Shown: positions 23,235 to 33,684, counted from the first letter of the stretch. The stretch is DNA of 64,000 bases from Toxorhynchites rutilus septentrionalis (GCF_029784135.1 NC_073746.1:298475614-298539613); one strand, 5' to 3'. A program made the numbers and translations. The notes: a model not told the origin generated them from the sequence alone.

Positions 23235-23859
23235 TGTGTGTGTGGAATACATAAAATAAGAGCTAATCTTCCAATGGAAATAGCCAACATTGATTTCTCT
23301 CAGGTGCATTTTGAGGAAATTTTGTTTGTGTCCGATGGAAATAATACTAGGTTGACTAAAAAGGATGCTGAGTCTGCATTTTTAACAGGCATTCGGATGA
23401 AGATGAGAATTATACTACCAGTCTCTCATCATCTTTGCCATGATATTCCTGCCCATCACTAATGGACCATTCATATGCAATATTTAAATTTGACATGCAG
23501 GTTTAATCAAGGCAATAGTATCACTGAAGATCCAATCGAATTGACCGATAGTGAAGGTGAACCAATAGTCTTGTCCAAAAAACTAAAAGGGTCAAGATTC
23601 TTTCTCCCCTTTATGTGTGATATAATTTGTATACCACTTCCCATATACAACATATCTGTCGCTTCCAATCAGTCTGCGTAAATGTTGCGCTCACTCTGCC
23701 CTCCCTCACAACACCCACTTCCCGTTTGTGACATTGATGAGTGAACATTTTTTGTGCGAGTTTCGAGCAGGAATGAATTGTCTTTCTCAAGATTCATTGT
23801 ACTCCTAATAAGTGCTCGAAAGATGTAATCTTACGTTGATCGCACTTGATCGAAGAAAT

Positions 23860-24050
23860 TACAAAAAGAATATATTTGACCGCAGTATTTTGCTTTCGGG
23901 CAGCCACACCAGCAGTAGCAGCAGCTTTCTTCTTGCTGGTCGCCTTCTTCACAGCAGCAAGTTTGTTTTTGTTTTTTGCAGCAGTAACTGTTCCAAAATG
24001 ATCTAACCGCTGTACGATTATAATTGAGTGGAGCTGGCACCTACTTATAT
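23860..24050 (-). pseudogene. Histone H1 tail fragment, copy A
   Basis: Minus-strand frame reading VTAAKNKNKLAAV then KKATSKKKAAATAGVAARKQ, the Lys/Ala-rich style of an H1 C-terminal tail, and parallel to the fragment at 25440-25690. A TATA-like word, tgtatataagtagg, lies about 20 bp upstream on the same strand. The globular domain is missing here. Identification rests mainly on the better copy B. Confidence 0.55.
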
Positions 24051-25439
24051 ACAGATTTTTGTGATTTCAATAGCTAGCTTTCAAAACAATTTTTGAGCTG
24101 TTGAAACAAGTTTTTGGATCAATAAGTAACACACATATAACGCGTAGACATTTTATCTTTTGAATGAAGCGGTTATCATACCATTTTTTTTCATCCGGCG
24201 AAGAGGGTTTATTGCTCAAAATCCTGTTTCTCCAATGTAACACTCTCGTTCTCGAAGCTTTGAACTTACACCCCAGTATAGAAATGAAAGATGTAGTCCG
24301 ACGTCAACATTATTTTCACATAAAACGTCTTGCAAAAAAATGTCATGTTGAAATTTTCTACATATTTCAATACTTCCCCTTGGTTCACCGTGACTGGTTC
24401 GCGCTGACATAAGTGTGATCACAACAAACGCGAGCTGGCTCCTCTCTCTCAGGTTTTCATCTGAGAGAGAGGAGCCAGCTGAATGACAGATAGTTTGTTT
24501 TCTTCTTATTCTTTTTACGAATTCTCATCAAGAAAATTCAAATCGGACAATTTCAATCAAGCAAGTTGTTGTCATTCATTTATAAGAAATGTGTTGAAAC
24601 TTGACGTGAACTTTTGTTTGTGAGATCATTTGTGCGTTTTTATCCGCGATTTTATTTTTGACTTAGGACTACGCCTAACAGGAATATATGGGGATAAAAA
24701 TTTGAGCACTTACATGATCAGGAAATAATAAAATATGTACCAGGTCATTTTACTTTTGATAATTCCGATATAGTTGTCTAAAAGAACTATTTCGATGATT
24801 TCTAAAAAATATCCGAAATAAGAAGTAAACTGATTTTTATGATTTGCTTACCGGTGGAGTTCTTGTGTGAATTAATGGGTGTTTTGCGCTCATTTGTGAC
24901 TTTTTCCGATCGTTCATTCAATTTTCGTGAATTCTTTCATTCTTTAACTGGTTCCAGTTTGATTTATTGCTGCAAGCTCGGTGAATCGATTTTTGCAATG
25001 TGAGCCATAATTGTATATTTTCCGATACAATTTGAATATGCAGCGTATGTGGAATATACAAAATAAGCGCTAATCTCCCAATGAAAAGAGTCAACATTGA
25101 TTTCTCCCAGGTGCATTTTGAGGGAATTTTGTTTGTGTCCGATGGAAATAAGAATAGGTTGACTCAAAATGATGCTGTGTCTGCATTCTTAATAAGCACT
25201 CTGCCCTTCCTCACAATACCCACTTCCCGTTTGTTTTTCTCAAGATTCATTGTACCCCTTATAAGTTCTCGAAAGATGTAATTTTACGTTGATCGCACTT
25301 GATCGAAGAAATTACGAAAAGAATGTATTTGAGCGCAGTATTTGATATACTCTTTCTGAAAAGAACTGGATTTGATTTGCTGAAAACACTCTCGTGTTGT
25401 GCGTTATGTGTGGCGACGGTAGTTTTTAACGAAGCTGCT

Positions 25440-25690
25440 TCTGATTTCTATGGCTTCGGCTTGTATGCAGCGATGTTCGAGGATTTGTTTGACTTTTGCT
25501 TCCGGGCAGCCACACCAGCTCGATGCTGACGCTTTCTTGGTCGCCTTCTTAGCGATACTATTCTTCTCTTCGGTGGACTCCTTTTTGGCCATGCTTGAAC
25601 GAACACGATGCTCCAGTGCCCTTCATTTGCACAAACATGCTCTTGGTGGTGACTCCATTCATCAGGATTTCGGAGCTGCTACCTGCTTAT
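25440..25690 (-). pseudogene. Histone H1 fragment, copy B, globular end plus tail
   Basis: Minus-strand reading gives MNGVTTKSMFVQMKGTGAS then SFK, followed in a shifted frame by AKKESTEEKNSIAKKATKKA and GVAARKQKSNKSSNIAAYKP. The (V)Q-K-G-T-G-A-S-G-S-F-K block closes the winged-helix domain of linker histone H1 (known); here Gly is Cys. The N-terminal part of the gene is missing: a TATA-like tgtatataagcagg lies only about 30 bp before the start of the match, so promoter and mid-domain have been fused by deletion. One frameshift sits just after SFK. It cannot make H1. The fragment lies inside a TIR element, so it was probably captured by it. Confidence 0.75.
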
Positions 25691-25789
25691 ATACAGATTT
25701 TTGTGATTTCAATAGCTTGCTTTCAAAGCAATTTTTGAGCTTTGGAAACAAATTTTTGGATCAATAAGTAACACACACCCGAGAATTAA

Positions 25790-25975
25790 TCAAGCAAATT
25801 AAACCAAATTAGGCATATGGAAACTTGAGGGTGCAATGAATGTTTCTATGGTGGTTAGATACCCCTCCCCCCTCTCTTAGGGGTGGCTGCCATACAAATA
25901 AAACACAAATTTCTGCATTACTCGAGAATTAATCAAGTAAATGGGCGGGACGAAGTTTGCCGGGTTAGCTAGTTT
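25790..25975 (+). repeat. Widespread arthropod-type repeat ending in cgggttagctagt
   Basis: Contains the twice-occurring gagaattaatcaa phrase, tggtggttagatacccctcc and the end gggcgggacgaagtttgccg then ggttagctagt. I know this kind of end from many mosquito repeats; its class is uncertain. It is absent from copy A. Confidence 0.6.
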
Positions 25976-26102
25976 TCTTATAAAATGTTTTGCGAAGAAA
26001 TATCATGTTAAAATTTTCTACATATTCCAATACTTCCCCTTGGTTCACCGTGACTGGTTCGCGCTGACATAAGGGCGATCACAACAAACGCGAGCTGGCT
26101 CC

Positions 26103-26592
26103 TAGTGATCCCCGATTTTTTAAATTAATCGTTCATCAGCTAATCGAATACTTTTCAGCAGTTTGTTATTCGATACGATTAATCGCCCCAAATAATCGAT
26201 TAATCGATTCATCGTCACACTGAGCGAAATAATTAGTTAGACTAATGTTCCTCATTTGCTAGAAAGCCATCTTGAATCAAAAAAGTGTTCATTCCGCCTG
26301 AATATCAATTATTATTTTTTACGCTCCCCTAAACTCGTTAACGAAGCTCAATTCGCATTGACGCCATTGAGCTTTGTTTACGATCCCAGAGGAGCGTCAA
26401 AGATAATGATTGAATTTCAGTAAAAAACTGCAGCGGCCATACGTTTTTTTTCTCTGGGTTTGGATCGATTAATCGACGTAAACTATTCGTTCGCTTCGAT
26501 TATTGGTTGCGCAGTATTCGTTCGATTAATAATCGATTTCTGTAGGAAGTATTCGATTAATCGATTAATCGAACGATTATCGGGGATCACTA
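26103..26592. mobile_element. hAT-type MITE, 490 bp, perfect 8-bp TSD
   Basis: TIRs TAGTGATCCCCGAT and ATCGGGGATCACTA; CTGGCTCC at 26095-26102 and 26593-26600. It splits the right TIR of tandem copy B. The inside is rich in attaatcgattaatcga words. Confidence 0.9.
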
Positions 26593-26624
26593 CTGGCTCC
26601 TCTCTCTAAGGTTTTCATTAGCTG

Positions 26625-27375
26625 TAGAGGTGTGCAAATCAGCTCATCATGATGAACAGCTCTGATCATATCAGCTCATCTAAATGAGCTGTTCTTTATG
26701 AACAGCTCTTCAGCTCAGTTGTCAGTGCCGACTTTCAATTTGGGTCCCAAACTCGATAGCCACGAAGCCAGTTTGAAAATGTTAAAATTCAAATGAAATT
26801 TTTCACACCATATTATTAATTACTTGAAACACGTATTCCAGACTATTATTTACAACAGACTCGGCGAGTACAACATTTCCGACATTTTTACTGAGGCTTT
26901 ACATTACAATAGAAAGTTTTCTTCAAAAAAAAAAAAATCTTATGAGATTTTTGCACCGCTTGCAAACAAAGTGTTTTTCATTGAAATAGAATACTCATTT
27001 GATACACAGAAGTTAATTTTCATTAATAATTTGAATTTTAAAAACGTGTTCATTCTGCCTGAGAGCCAATTATTATTTTTGGCGCCCCCTAAACTGGTAA
27101 ACAAAGCTCAATGCCGTCTACGCAAATATAACAGTTGAAAAGACGAGGGACAAATGAAACTAAACTGATGTCTTAACACGAAGAGCGAGAGACGGTCAGT
27201 TCATTTGAATCTTACAGCTCACACACTCTCTTCAATTCTACAGCTCTTTTCTCTCCTTCATCATCATCAAAGTGAGCTGAAGAGCTGTTTGATTTTTTTT
27301 GCGAGCTGTTCCGCGTCAACTCACTTCAAAGAGTCGATTCTTCGGAACAGCTCATGAGCGGATGGCACATCTCTA
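26625..27375. mobile_element. hAT-type MITE, 751 bp, perfect 8-bp TSD, in Hsp83 promoter
   Basis: TIRs TAGAGGTGTGC and GCACATCTCTA; ATTAGCTG at 26617-26624 and 27376-27383. Internal ends are full of agctcatc/gaacagctc words. It contains dispersed repeat W at 26735-27130. It lies between the Hsp83 start region and everything upstream. Confidence 0.9.
26735..27130 (+). repeat. Dispersed repeat W, copy 1
   Basis: Starts ttgggtcccaaactcgatag and ends cctaaactggtaaacaaagc then tcaatgccgtc. Copies lie at 45688-46080 (+) and partly at 58200-58380 (-). A fragment with the same tail also occurs inside the hAT MITE near 26330-26400. Confidence 0.8.
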
Positions 27376-27747
27376 ATTAGCTGATAGTTCTAGATTTTTG
27401 CAGTGCAGACTTTTCCAGAGCGTGTTTTTGAAAAGCTTAACTTTTACAGTAAAACTTTTGAATATTTTACAAAAAGATCAAAAGGACTCGAAGGTATGTA
27501 TATTTCCTATTCTCAATATCGATTATTTGCGATGTGAAATACGAAATTTTCTTACATTTGAAAATGTAAAGTATTGCGTAATTTCGGTTGATTTTATAAT
27601 ATAGTTTTACTATCATTTTTCAGATGCCACAACCAACCGGAGATGTGGGAACCTTTGCCTTAAGGCTGAGATCTCTCAGCTGATGTCGCTTATCATCAAC
27701 ACGTTCTACCCGAACAAAGAAATATTCTTGCGTGAATTGATCACTAA
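27376..27747 (+). pseudogene. Hsp83: Hsp83 (Hsp90) gene copy, 5' part with 5'UTR intron
   Basis: Hsp90 is the cytosolic ATP-dependent chaperone. Seen here: a promoter-proximal tagttctagattttt (a partial heat-shock-element word) at 27384, a leader, an intron 27494-27623 (130 bp, donor GTATGT, acceptor tttttcag), then ATG 27624-27626 followed by [12 protein letters not shown] and, after a one-base loss, [20 protein letters not shown] then FLRELIT. A 5'UTR intron just before the ATG is known for dipteran Hsp83. The frame breaks at the Harbinger insertion at 27748 inside the ACT-AAC codons and resumes at 33685. Because the intron is kept, this is a DNA-level copy or the ruined original, not a processed pseudogene. 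Confidence 0.88.
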
Positions 27748-28220
27748 AGCCGGGTTCAGACGGTGCGAGTAAGCATACGAGTCGGTCTAGTCAGTTACTG
27801 CAGTACAGCTACTCACACCGTGTGAACACATCATGCCAGTTAGTGTCATGTGTGATCCGGCGTGCGAGCTACTTCAAAGTTTTTTGAATTTACTCACACT
27901 CGCATCCCTCAAAACGTCAAAAACAGAATTTAGCGCTCGAATCAGAGATGCCAAATCTTTACATTTTCTTTACATAGAGACATTTTTAAGATATTTGAAA
28001 ATAAGCGAAGATATTTATAGACTTGAAAATTATTGTAAAACAAATAAAACCCTCATAGTTTCTAAGCGGAATCGTTGTTATTAAACGGTTTTATTTAGCT
28101 TGCCCAGTAATCTGTTTGTATGTTTGTGACATGTTTGTCTGTAGCGCTGACCCACATTAATAGAAATTTGACCCCCTTCCTGTTGACCGATTGATCAGAA
28201 ATTTGGAACACACCTTTATC

Positions 28221-29039
28221 TCTGTAGTCATTACAAAACTGCGTATTTCATGATCTTGAAAATCCAAGATGGCGGCTGCTACAAAATGGCGGACTCCTTT
28301 CTTCTTCAAAACCTCATCAATGTGGGTTTTCCAAAACCCCATCAATATGGGTATCAAATGAAAGGGCTTGACTAGCAGAATACGGTTATTTAAGAAAAAT
28401 GCAAATCCAAGATGGCTGCCACTACAAAATGGCGGACTACATATTTCATCATAACTTCATTAATATGGGTATCAAATGGAAGGGACTGACTAGCAGAATA
28501 AAGTTATTTATGATAAATGTAAATCCAAGATGGCTGCCACTACAAAATGGCGGACTACATATTTTCTAAAAACCCTATTATTATGGGTATCAAATGAAGT
28601 AGTAGAACACGGTTATTTATGAGAAATGCAAATCCATCTAAATTCTACCAAATGGCGGACTACATATTATGTCAAAACACCATTAATATGGCTCTCAAAT
28701 GAAAGGGCTTGAATAGTAGTTCACAGTAGATCATGAAAAATTAAAATCCAAGATGGCCGTAATCACAAAATAGCAAATTACTTTATTAAACGGTTTTATT
28801 TAGCTTGAGCTGTTCGTATGTCTGTAGGATTGTCCCACATTAATAGAAATTTGACCAATAGAAACTGACCGAATTTCTAAAATACCTTTTTCTCTGCTGT
28901 CATTTTAAAACTGCTTATCTTGAAAAATCCAATTTGGCTACAAAATAGCTGATTCCATATCATCTCAAAACAAGAGGTTGATTGAGATATGTGTATCAAA
29001 CCAACGAACTTGACTTGGAGAACACACTGTGTATTTTCT
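28221..29039 (+). repeat. 819-bp direct duplication, left copy
   Basis: Nearly identical to 30175-30993; only a handful of differences were seen (for example ggactcc versus ggatccc, tttcatcat versus tttcctcat). Both are Harbinger body sequence, present once in the element at 16963. It contains the atggcggactacat minisatellite. Confidence 0.9.
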
Positions 29040-30174
29040 TTTATTTTTTTTGTATTTTTTTTAAAGTAACTAATACTACTAACCCTAAGTGTTACAGGTG
29101 TGGTAGTGAAGCGCATCTGGCTAATGCATGTTCACATAAGAACTCAGTTTGTAATCACTGTAAGAAAATCGGTCATTTGCAAAGGGTGTGTCTCAGCTTT
29201 CCGGGCCACAACATTAAAAACAATATTAATTCGAGTAAGCAATACAAATATAAGACAAATTTGGTTGAGGAGGGTAATGAGTCAGACTCAGAAGAAGAGA
29301 TTGATGAAATATGTGTAGTTGATGTTGGTAAACTTGATGATTCTAGAGCAGAACCTCTTTCGAAAATATTTTTGAAACTTAAAGTGAACGACGTATTGAT
29401 GAAATTTGAGGTAGACAGTGGTTCACCAGTTTCCTTGATTGGGCTTGCTGACAGAGTAAAATGGTTTAACGACATTACGCTTAATGAGACAAAAGTTGAA
29501 TTGCGTAGTTACTGCGGCAGTAAAATAAAGGTTTTCGGTACCATTGATGTAGATGTGGCGTGTAACGGGAAAATACAAGTCTTGCGATTGTTCGTGGTCG
29601 ATTCGAAAAGGCAACCGTTGCTGGGGCGGGAGTGGATGCGTGCGTTGCAGTTCAATTGGAACGATGTCATGAAAAACTATCTTTCTAGTGTCAACAAAAT
29701 AACGCTGCGTACACCGTTATCCGGAACGGTGAGAAATGTACTCGAAGAGTTCCCTTCAGTTTTCGATGATTCTATTGGAGAGATCACCAAAGTTCAAGCT
29801 TCGCTAACCCTGAAACCGAATAGCAAACCTGTATTTTTGAAATCTCGTTCAATACCTTTTTCTATTCAAGATGTTGTGGAAAACGAAATCAATCGGATGG
29901 TGGAAAAGGGGATCTTGTTGAAAGTTAACCACAGTGAATGGGCGACTCCGATAGTGCCTGTGATGAAGTCCGCCAACAAGGTGCGTCTGTGTGGGGATTT
30001 CAAGCTGACCGTTAACAAGAATCTGTTAGTGGACGAACATCCTTTACCGACCATAGATGAATTATTCGCCAACATGGCCGGTGGCGAGAAATTTTCTAAA
30101 CTGGATTTAGCACAAGCATATCTCCAAATGGTTGTTAGACAGGAAGATCAACCAATACTCACATTAAACACACA
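29040..30174 (+). pseudogene. Ty3/gypsy-type gag-pol fragment: zinc knuckles, protease, start of RT
   Basis: One open frame through about 370 codons. Two zinc knuckles, CYRCGSEAHLANAC and CNHCKKIGHLQRVC, both fit C-x2-C-x4-H-x4-C. After an acidic spacer comes the retroviral-type aspartic protease with VDSGSPVSLIG, then RT from KPVFLKSRSIPF to LDLAQAYLQM (motif A). The sequence stops before the YxDD box, integrase and LTRs. Gag and pol are in one frame, as in several gypsy groups such as Mag (assignment is inference). Both ends are abrupt and the flanks are the 819-bp duplications, so this is a captured fragment and not an intact element. The open frame suggests recent origin. Confidence 0.88.
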
Positions 30175-30993
30175 TCTGTAGTCATTACAAAACTGCGTAT
30201 TTCATGATCTTGAAAATCCAAGATGGCGGCTGCTACAAAATGGCGGATCCCTTTCTTCTTCAAAACCTCATCAATGTGGGTTTTCCAAAACCCCATCAAT
30301 ATGGGTATCAAATGAAAGGGCTTGACTAGCAGAATACGGTTATTTAAGAAAAATGCAAATCCAAGATGGCTGCCACTACAAAATGGCGGACTACATATTT
30401 CCTCATAACTTCATTAATATGGGTATCAAATGGAAGGGACTGACTAGCAGAATACAGTTATTTATGATAAATGTAAATCCAAGATGGCTGCCACTACAAA
30501 ATGGCGGACTACATATTTTCTAAAAACCCTATTATTATGGGTATCAAATGAAGTAGTAGAACACGGTTATTTATGAAAAATGCAAATCCATCAAAATTCT
30601 ACCAAATGGCGGACTACATATTATGTCAAAACACCATTAATATGGCTCTCAAATGAAAGGGCTTGAATAGTAGTTCACAGTAGATCATGAAAAATTAAAA
30701 TCCAAGATGGCCGTAATCACAAAATAGCAAATTACTTTATTAAACGGTTTTATTTAGCTTGAACTGTTCGTATGTCTGTAGGATTGTCCCACATTAATAG
30801 AAATTTGACCAATAGAAACTGACCGAATTTCTAAAATACCTTTTTCTCTGCTGTCATTTTAAAACTGCTTATCTTGAAAAATCCAATTTGGCTACAAAAT
30901 AGCTGATTCCATATCATCTCAAAACAAGAGGTTGATTGAGATATGTGTATCAAACCAACGAACTTGACTTGGAGAACACACTATGTATTTTCT
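30175..30993 (+). repeat. 819-bp direct duplication, right copy
   Basis: Second copy of 28221-29039; on its right the normal Harbinger sequence continues (tgcaatccactcaatatcgg), as in 16963-19886. Confidence 0.9.
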
Positions 30994-31126
30994 GCAATCC
31001 ACTCAATATCGGTATCAAATGAAATTTTTTGACTGATAGAATACAGTACAATGGCTTTATTGTAGAGAAATATTCTAATGAAACAGATAATGTACTAAAA
31101 ACTAGAAAATAAAATGAGTAAAAAAA

Positions 31127-31460
31127 CTTTTTAAGTTGAACTGTTTATTCGTGATTAAACATAATAATGTACTAAAAGCTAGAAAATAATTAGGAAAGTA
31201 GCAGTTAGAAGTTATCACACCTCTCCTTCATTAGTCTAGGGCATTGATAAGACTAAAATGAAATCGTGGGGCACGTTGGATTTCCATTATCCACAATTAG
31301 TGACTTCATCATATGTCCCACGATTTTATTTTAGTCTTATCAATGCCCTAAACTAATGAAGGAGAGGTGTGATAACTTCTAACTGCTACTTGCCTAATTA
31401 TTTTCTAGCTTTTAGTACATTATTATGTTTAATCACAAATAAACCGTTTAACTTAAAAAG
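31127..31460. repeat. Long inverted repeat, arms about 144 bp, loop 47 bp
   Basis: 31127-31270 matches the reverse complement of 31318-31460 with only about half a dozen mismatches. Arms contain cacctctccttcattagt and its complement. The Harbinger copy at 16963 has mainly the right arm, so the left arm arose by inverted duplication. Confidence 0.9.
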
Positions 31461-31759
31461 TTTTTTTACTCATTTTATTTTGTTTTGCGCGCTGGTGGGA
31501 CACGTTTTCTTTTTGAGATAGTTTTCTTGGGATTCTAAATATAAAATCATTATCGGGCACAATTTTCATTCAAAATTCACTCACAACTTGCAAAAAAAGT
31601 ATTGTTCTAAGAAACAGAATACATATTCGATTTTTTTTACATATTCGATTTTAGTTTTTGAGGCGTATTTATTCCTCCTGCAAATTTACTATCATTTTCA
31701 TTTCACAAATTGGTACACGAAGCTGTTGTCAAGGCGAAATAAATCAAATTTTGAAAAAT

Positions 31760-32115
31760 CTTTTAGACTGCCATTTGTAGCACCACATACTTTCGGAACT
31801 ATTTTAGCTATGGATGTTTTCGTGATTCTAAAAAAATATCGACAATAATCTGAACGATATTCCAGAAGAAAGGCACACCATTTCTAGTTTCACTCATGTA
31901 GGTATAGCATTCCTCATGAGTGTATATTGCGTTGTATTTGTGGAGCAATTAAATCCAACAGTTTTTTCACTTTTTCCGGTGTTATTCTCAACACGGCTCT
32001 GTACTCTCGGGGATCATCATCGTAGAGTTACTTCAATATTGTATTTGTTGCTTCTTTTCTTTGCATCCAATTCCTGGCCCGAATCCTTTTTTCTTTCGTC
32101 TTTTTCCGGATAGTA
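31760..32115 (-). pseudogene. Harbinger transposase N-terminal remnant, forward element
   Basis: Same remnant as 19165-19525, on the minus strand near the right end of the forward element, with frameshifts. Its sequence corresponds to the inverse of 32780-33130. Confidence 0.65.
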
Positions 32116-32801
32116 CCTTCAGTTAAAAAAAAATCAGCACAAAGTATTTTTAAACACGGCCAGCGTGTGTTTCGCGATAAAATTGTGTAATGATAAATTC
32201 AACTGAAAACCAAAGACGAAAACTGCCAATAAAGAAGTCGATTTCGCATCAATCATCTGACAAATTCGGATCTGTTTGCTGTTTCTGACTATTTGATGGA
32301 CATTTGAAGAATCGCCTGGCATCTCTGGTAAACCTGTGTCATAGTATCTAGTTTCTTGCCAGCAGCTCACATTGTGTGAACGGACAAGGCGAGGCCCATT
32401 TATACGTTGCTAGTAGCTGACTTGACAATGAGCAGCTACTGACCCGGTGGACTCGCTTGACAATTGGTTGACTCGCCTTGTCCGTTCACACAGTGTGAGC
32501 TGCTGGCGAGAAACTAGATACTACGGCACGGGTTTACCAGGGATGCCAGGCGACTTTTCAAATGTCCATCAAATAGTCAGAAACAGCAATCAGGTCCGAA
32601 TTTGTCAAATGATTGGTCCAAAATCGACTTCTTTATTGGCAGTTTTCATCTTAGGTTTTCAGTTGAATGTATCATCACACAATTTTATAGCAAAACAAAC
32701 GCTGATCGTGTTTAAAAATACATACTTTGTGCTGAATTTCTTTGAACTGAAGGTACTATCCGAAAAAGCAGAAAGAGAAAAGGATTCGGGCCAGGAATTA
32801 G

Positions 32802-33143
32802 ATGCAAAGAAAAGGAGCAACAAATACAATATTGAAGGAACTCTACGATGAGGATCCCCGAGATTACAGAGCAGTGTTGATAATAACACCTGAACAAGTG
32901 AAAAAACTGTTGGATTTAATTGCTCCACGAATACAACGCCAAGATACAGTCATGAGGGATGCTGTACCTGCAAGAGTTAAATTAGAAATGACATTGATGT
33001 GCCTTTGTTTTGGAATATCGTTGGGATTGTTGTCGATATTTTTTAGAATCTCGAAAACATCCATAGCTCAGATAATTCCGAAAGGATGTGATGTTATAAA
33101 TGGTAGTCTAAAAGATTTTTTTTTAATTTTATTTATTTTGTGA
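32802..33143 (+). pseudogene. PIF/Harbinger transposase, N-terminal part only
   Basis: An open stretch encoding LIAPRIQRQDTVMRDAVPAR and LEMTLMCLCFGISLGLLSI then FFRISKTSIAQIIPKGCDVI. This matches the segment of HARBI1-like transposases that precedes the DDE nuclease (I-x-K-Q-D-T-x-M-R, then F-R-I-x-x-S-T-I, known). The catalytic D/D/E residues are missing, because the frame runs into A/T-rich non-coding DNA after GSLKDFF. An upstream frame (KRSNKYNIEGTLR) adds a charged lead-in. Non-autonomous. Confidence 0.8.
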
Positions 33144-33684
33144 AATGAAAATGATAGTCGATTTGCAGGTGCAATAAATACGCTTCAAAAATTTTAATAA
33201 TGAATGAAAATGTACTTTTTTAAATCGAATATGTATTCTGTTTCTTAGAACAATACTTTTTTTTGTAAGTTGTGATCTGATAATGATTCTATATTAGAGA
33301 TTCTCAAGAAAACTATCTCAAAAAGAAAGCGTGCCCCGCCAGCGTGCAAAACGAAATAACAATTATTTCGTTTAGAAACTATGAGGGTTTTATTTGTTTT
33401 TCCAATAATTTTGAAGTCTATAAATATCTTCACATATTTTCAAATATCTTAAAAATAGAGACATTTCATTACATTTGGCATCACTGATTCGAACGCTAAA
33501 TTCTGTTTTTGACGTTGTGAAGCATGCAAGTGCGAGTAAATTCAAAAAACTTTGAAGTAGCTCGCACGCCGGATCACACATGACAATAACTGGCATGATG
33601 TGTTCACACGGTGTGAGTAGCTGCACTGCAGTAACTGACTAGACCGACTCGTATGCTTACTCGCACCGTCTGAACCCGGCTTAA

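Larger units (their letters stand above)
22512..24452. mobile_element. Tandem TIR element, copy A, 8-bp TSD, carries H1 fragment
   Basis: Begins CTGAGAGAGAGGAGCCAGCT and ends with its exact inverse AGCTGGCTCCTCTCTCTCAG. GTTTTCAT flanks it at 22504-22511 and 24453-24460. An 8-bp duplication fits hAT, P or Merlin groups, but the TIR does not let me choose. It carries a near-palindromic gacataggactgcgtc word, a small MITE at 23145 and, on the minus strand near its right half, a histone H1 fragment. It has no transposase. Confidence 0.85.
24461..26610. mobile_element. Tandem TIR element, copy B, sharing the 8-bp TSD with copy A
   Basis: Same element as copy A in the same orientation: left end CTGAGAGAGAGGAGCCAGCT, right end agctggctcctctctctaag (split by a hAT MITE), then GTTTTCAT at 26611-26618. 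The target 8-mer therefore occurs three times, around and between the copies. Differences from A include the missing 90-bp MITE and an extra dispersed repeat at 25790-25975. Confidence 0.85.
27748..33681. mobile_element. Inverted pair of Harbinger elements inside Hsp83, TSD TAA
   Basis: Both outer ends are the same terminus, AGCCGGGTTCAGACGG at the left and CCGTCTGAACCCGGCT at the right, flanked by TAA at 27745-27747 and 33682-33684. The forward element (27748-32391) lacks its own last 100 bp or so and is joined to a reverse element (32392-33681) whose other terminus, AGGCCCATTTATACG, is intact. The forward part resembles 16963-19886. It carries a gypsy fragment within a duplication and a long hairpin. 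The reverse part is a short derivative with a transposase start. Confidence 0.88.

Noticed and set aside
23831..24040. Cys-rich small protein on the minus strand
   Set aside because: The Cys run is the wrong frame of a GCX-rich Lys/Ala sequence that reads as a histone H1 tail in another frame.
27376..27747. Hsp83 piece as a processed (retro) pseudogene
   Set aside because: A 130-bp intron with GTATGT and a pyrimidine-rich AG acceptor is kept just before the ATG.
28221..30993. The 819-bp direct repeats as LTRs of the gypsy fragment
   Set aside because: The same sequence is single-copy Harbinger body at 17420-18530 and continues on both sides there; no primer-binding site or polypurine tract flanks the fragment.
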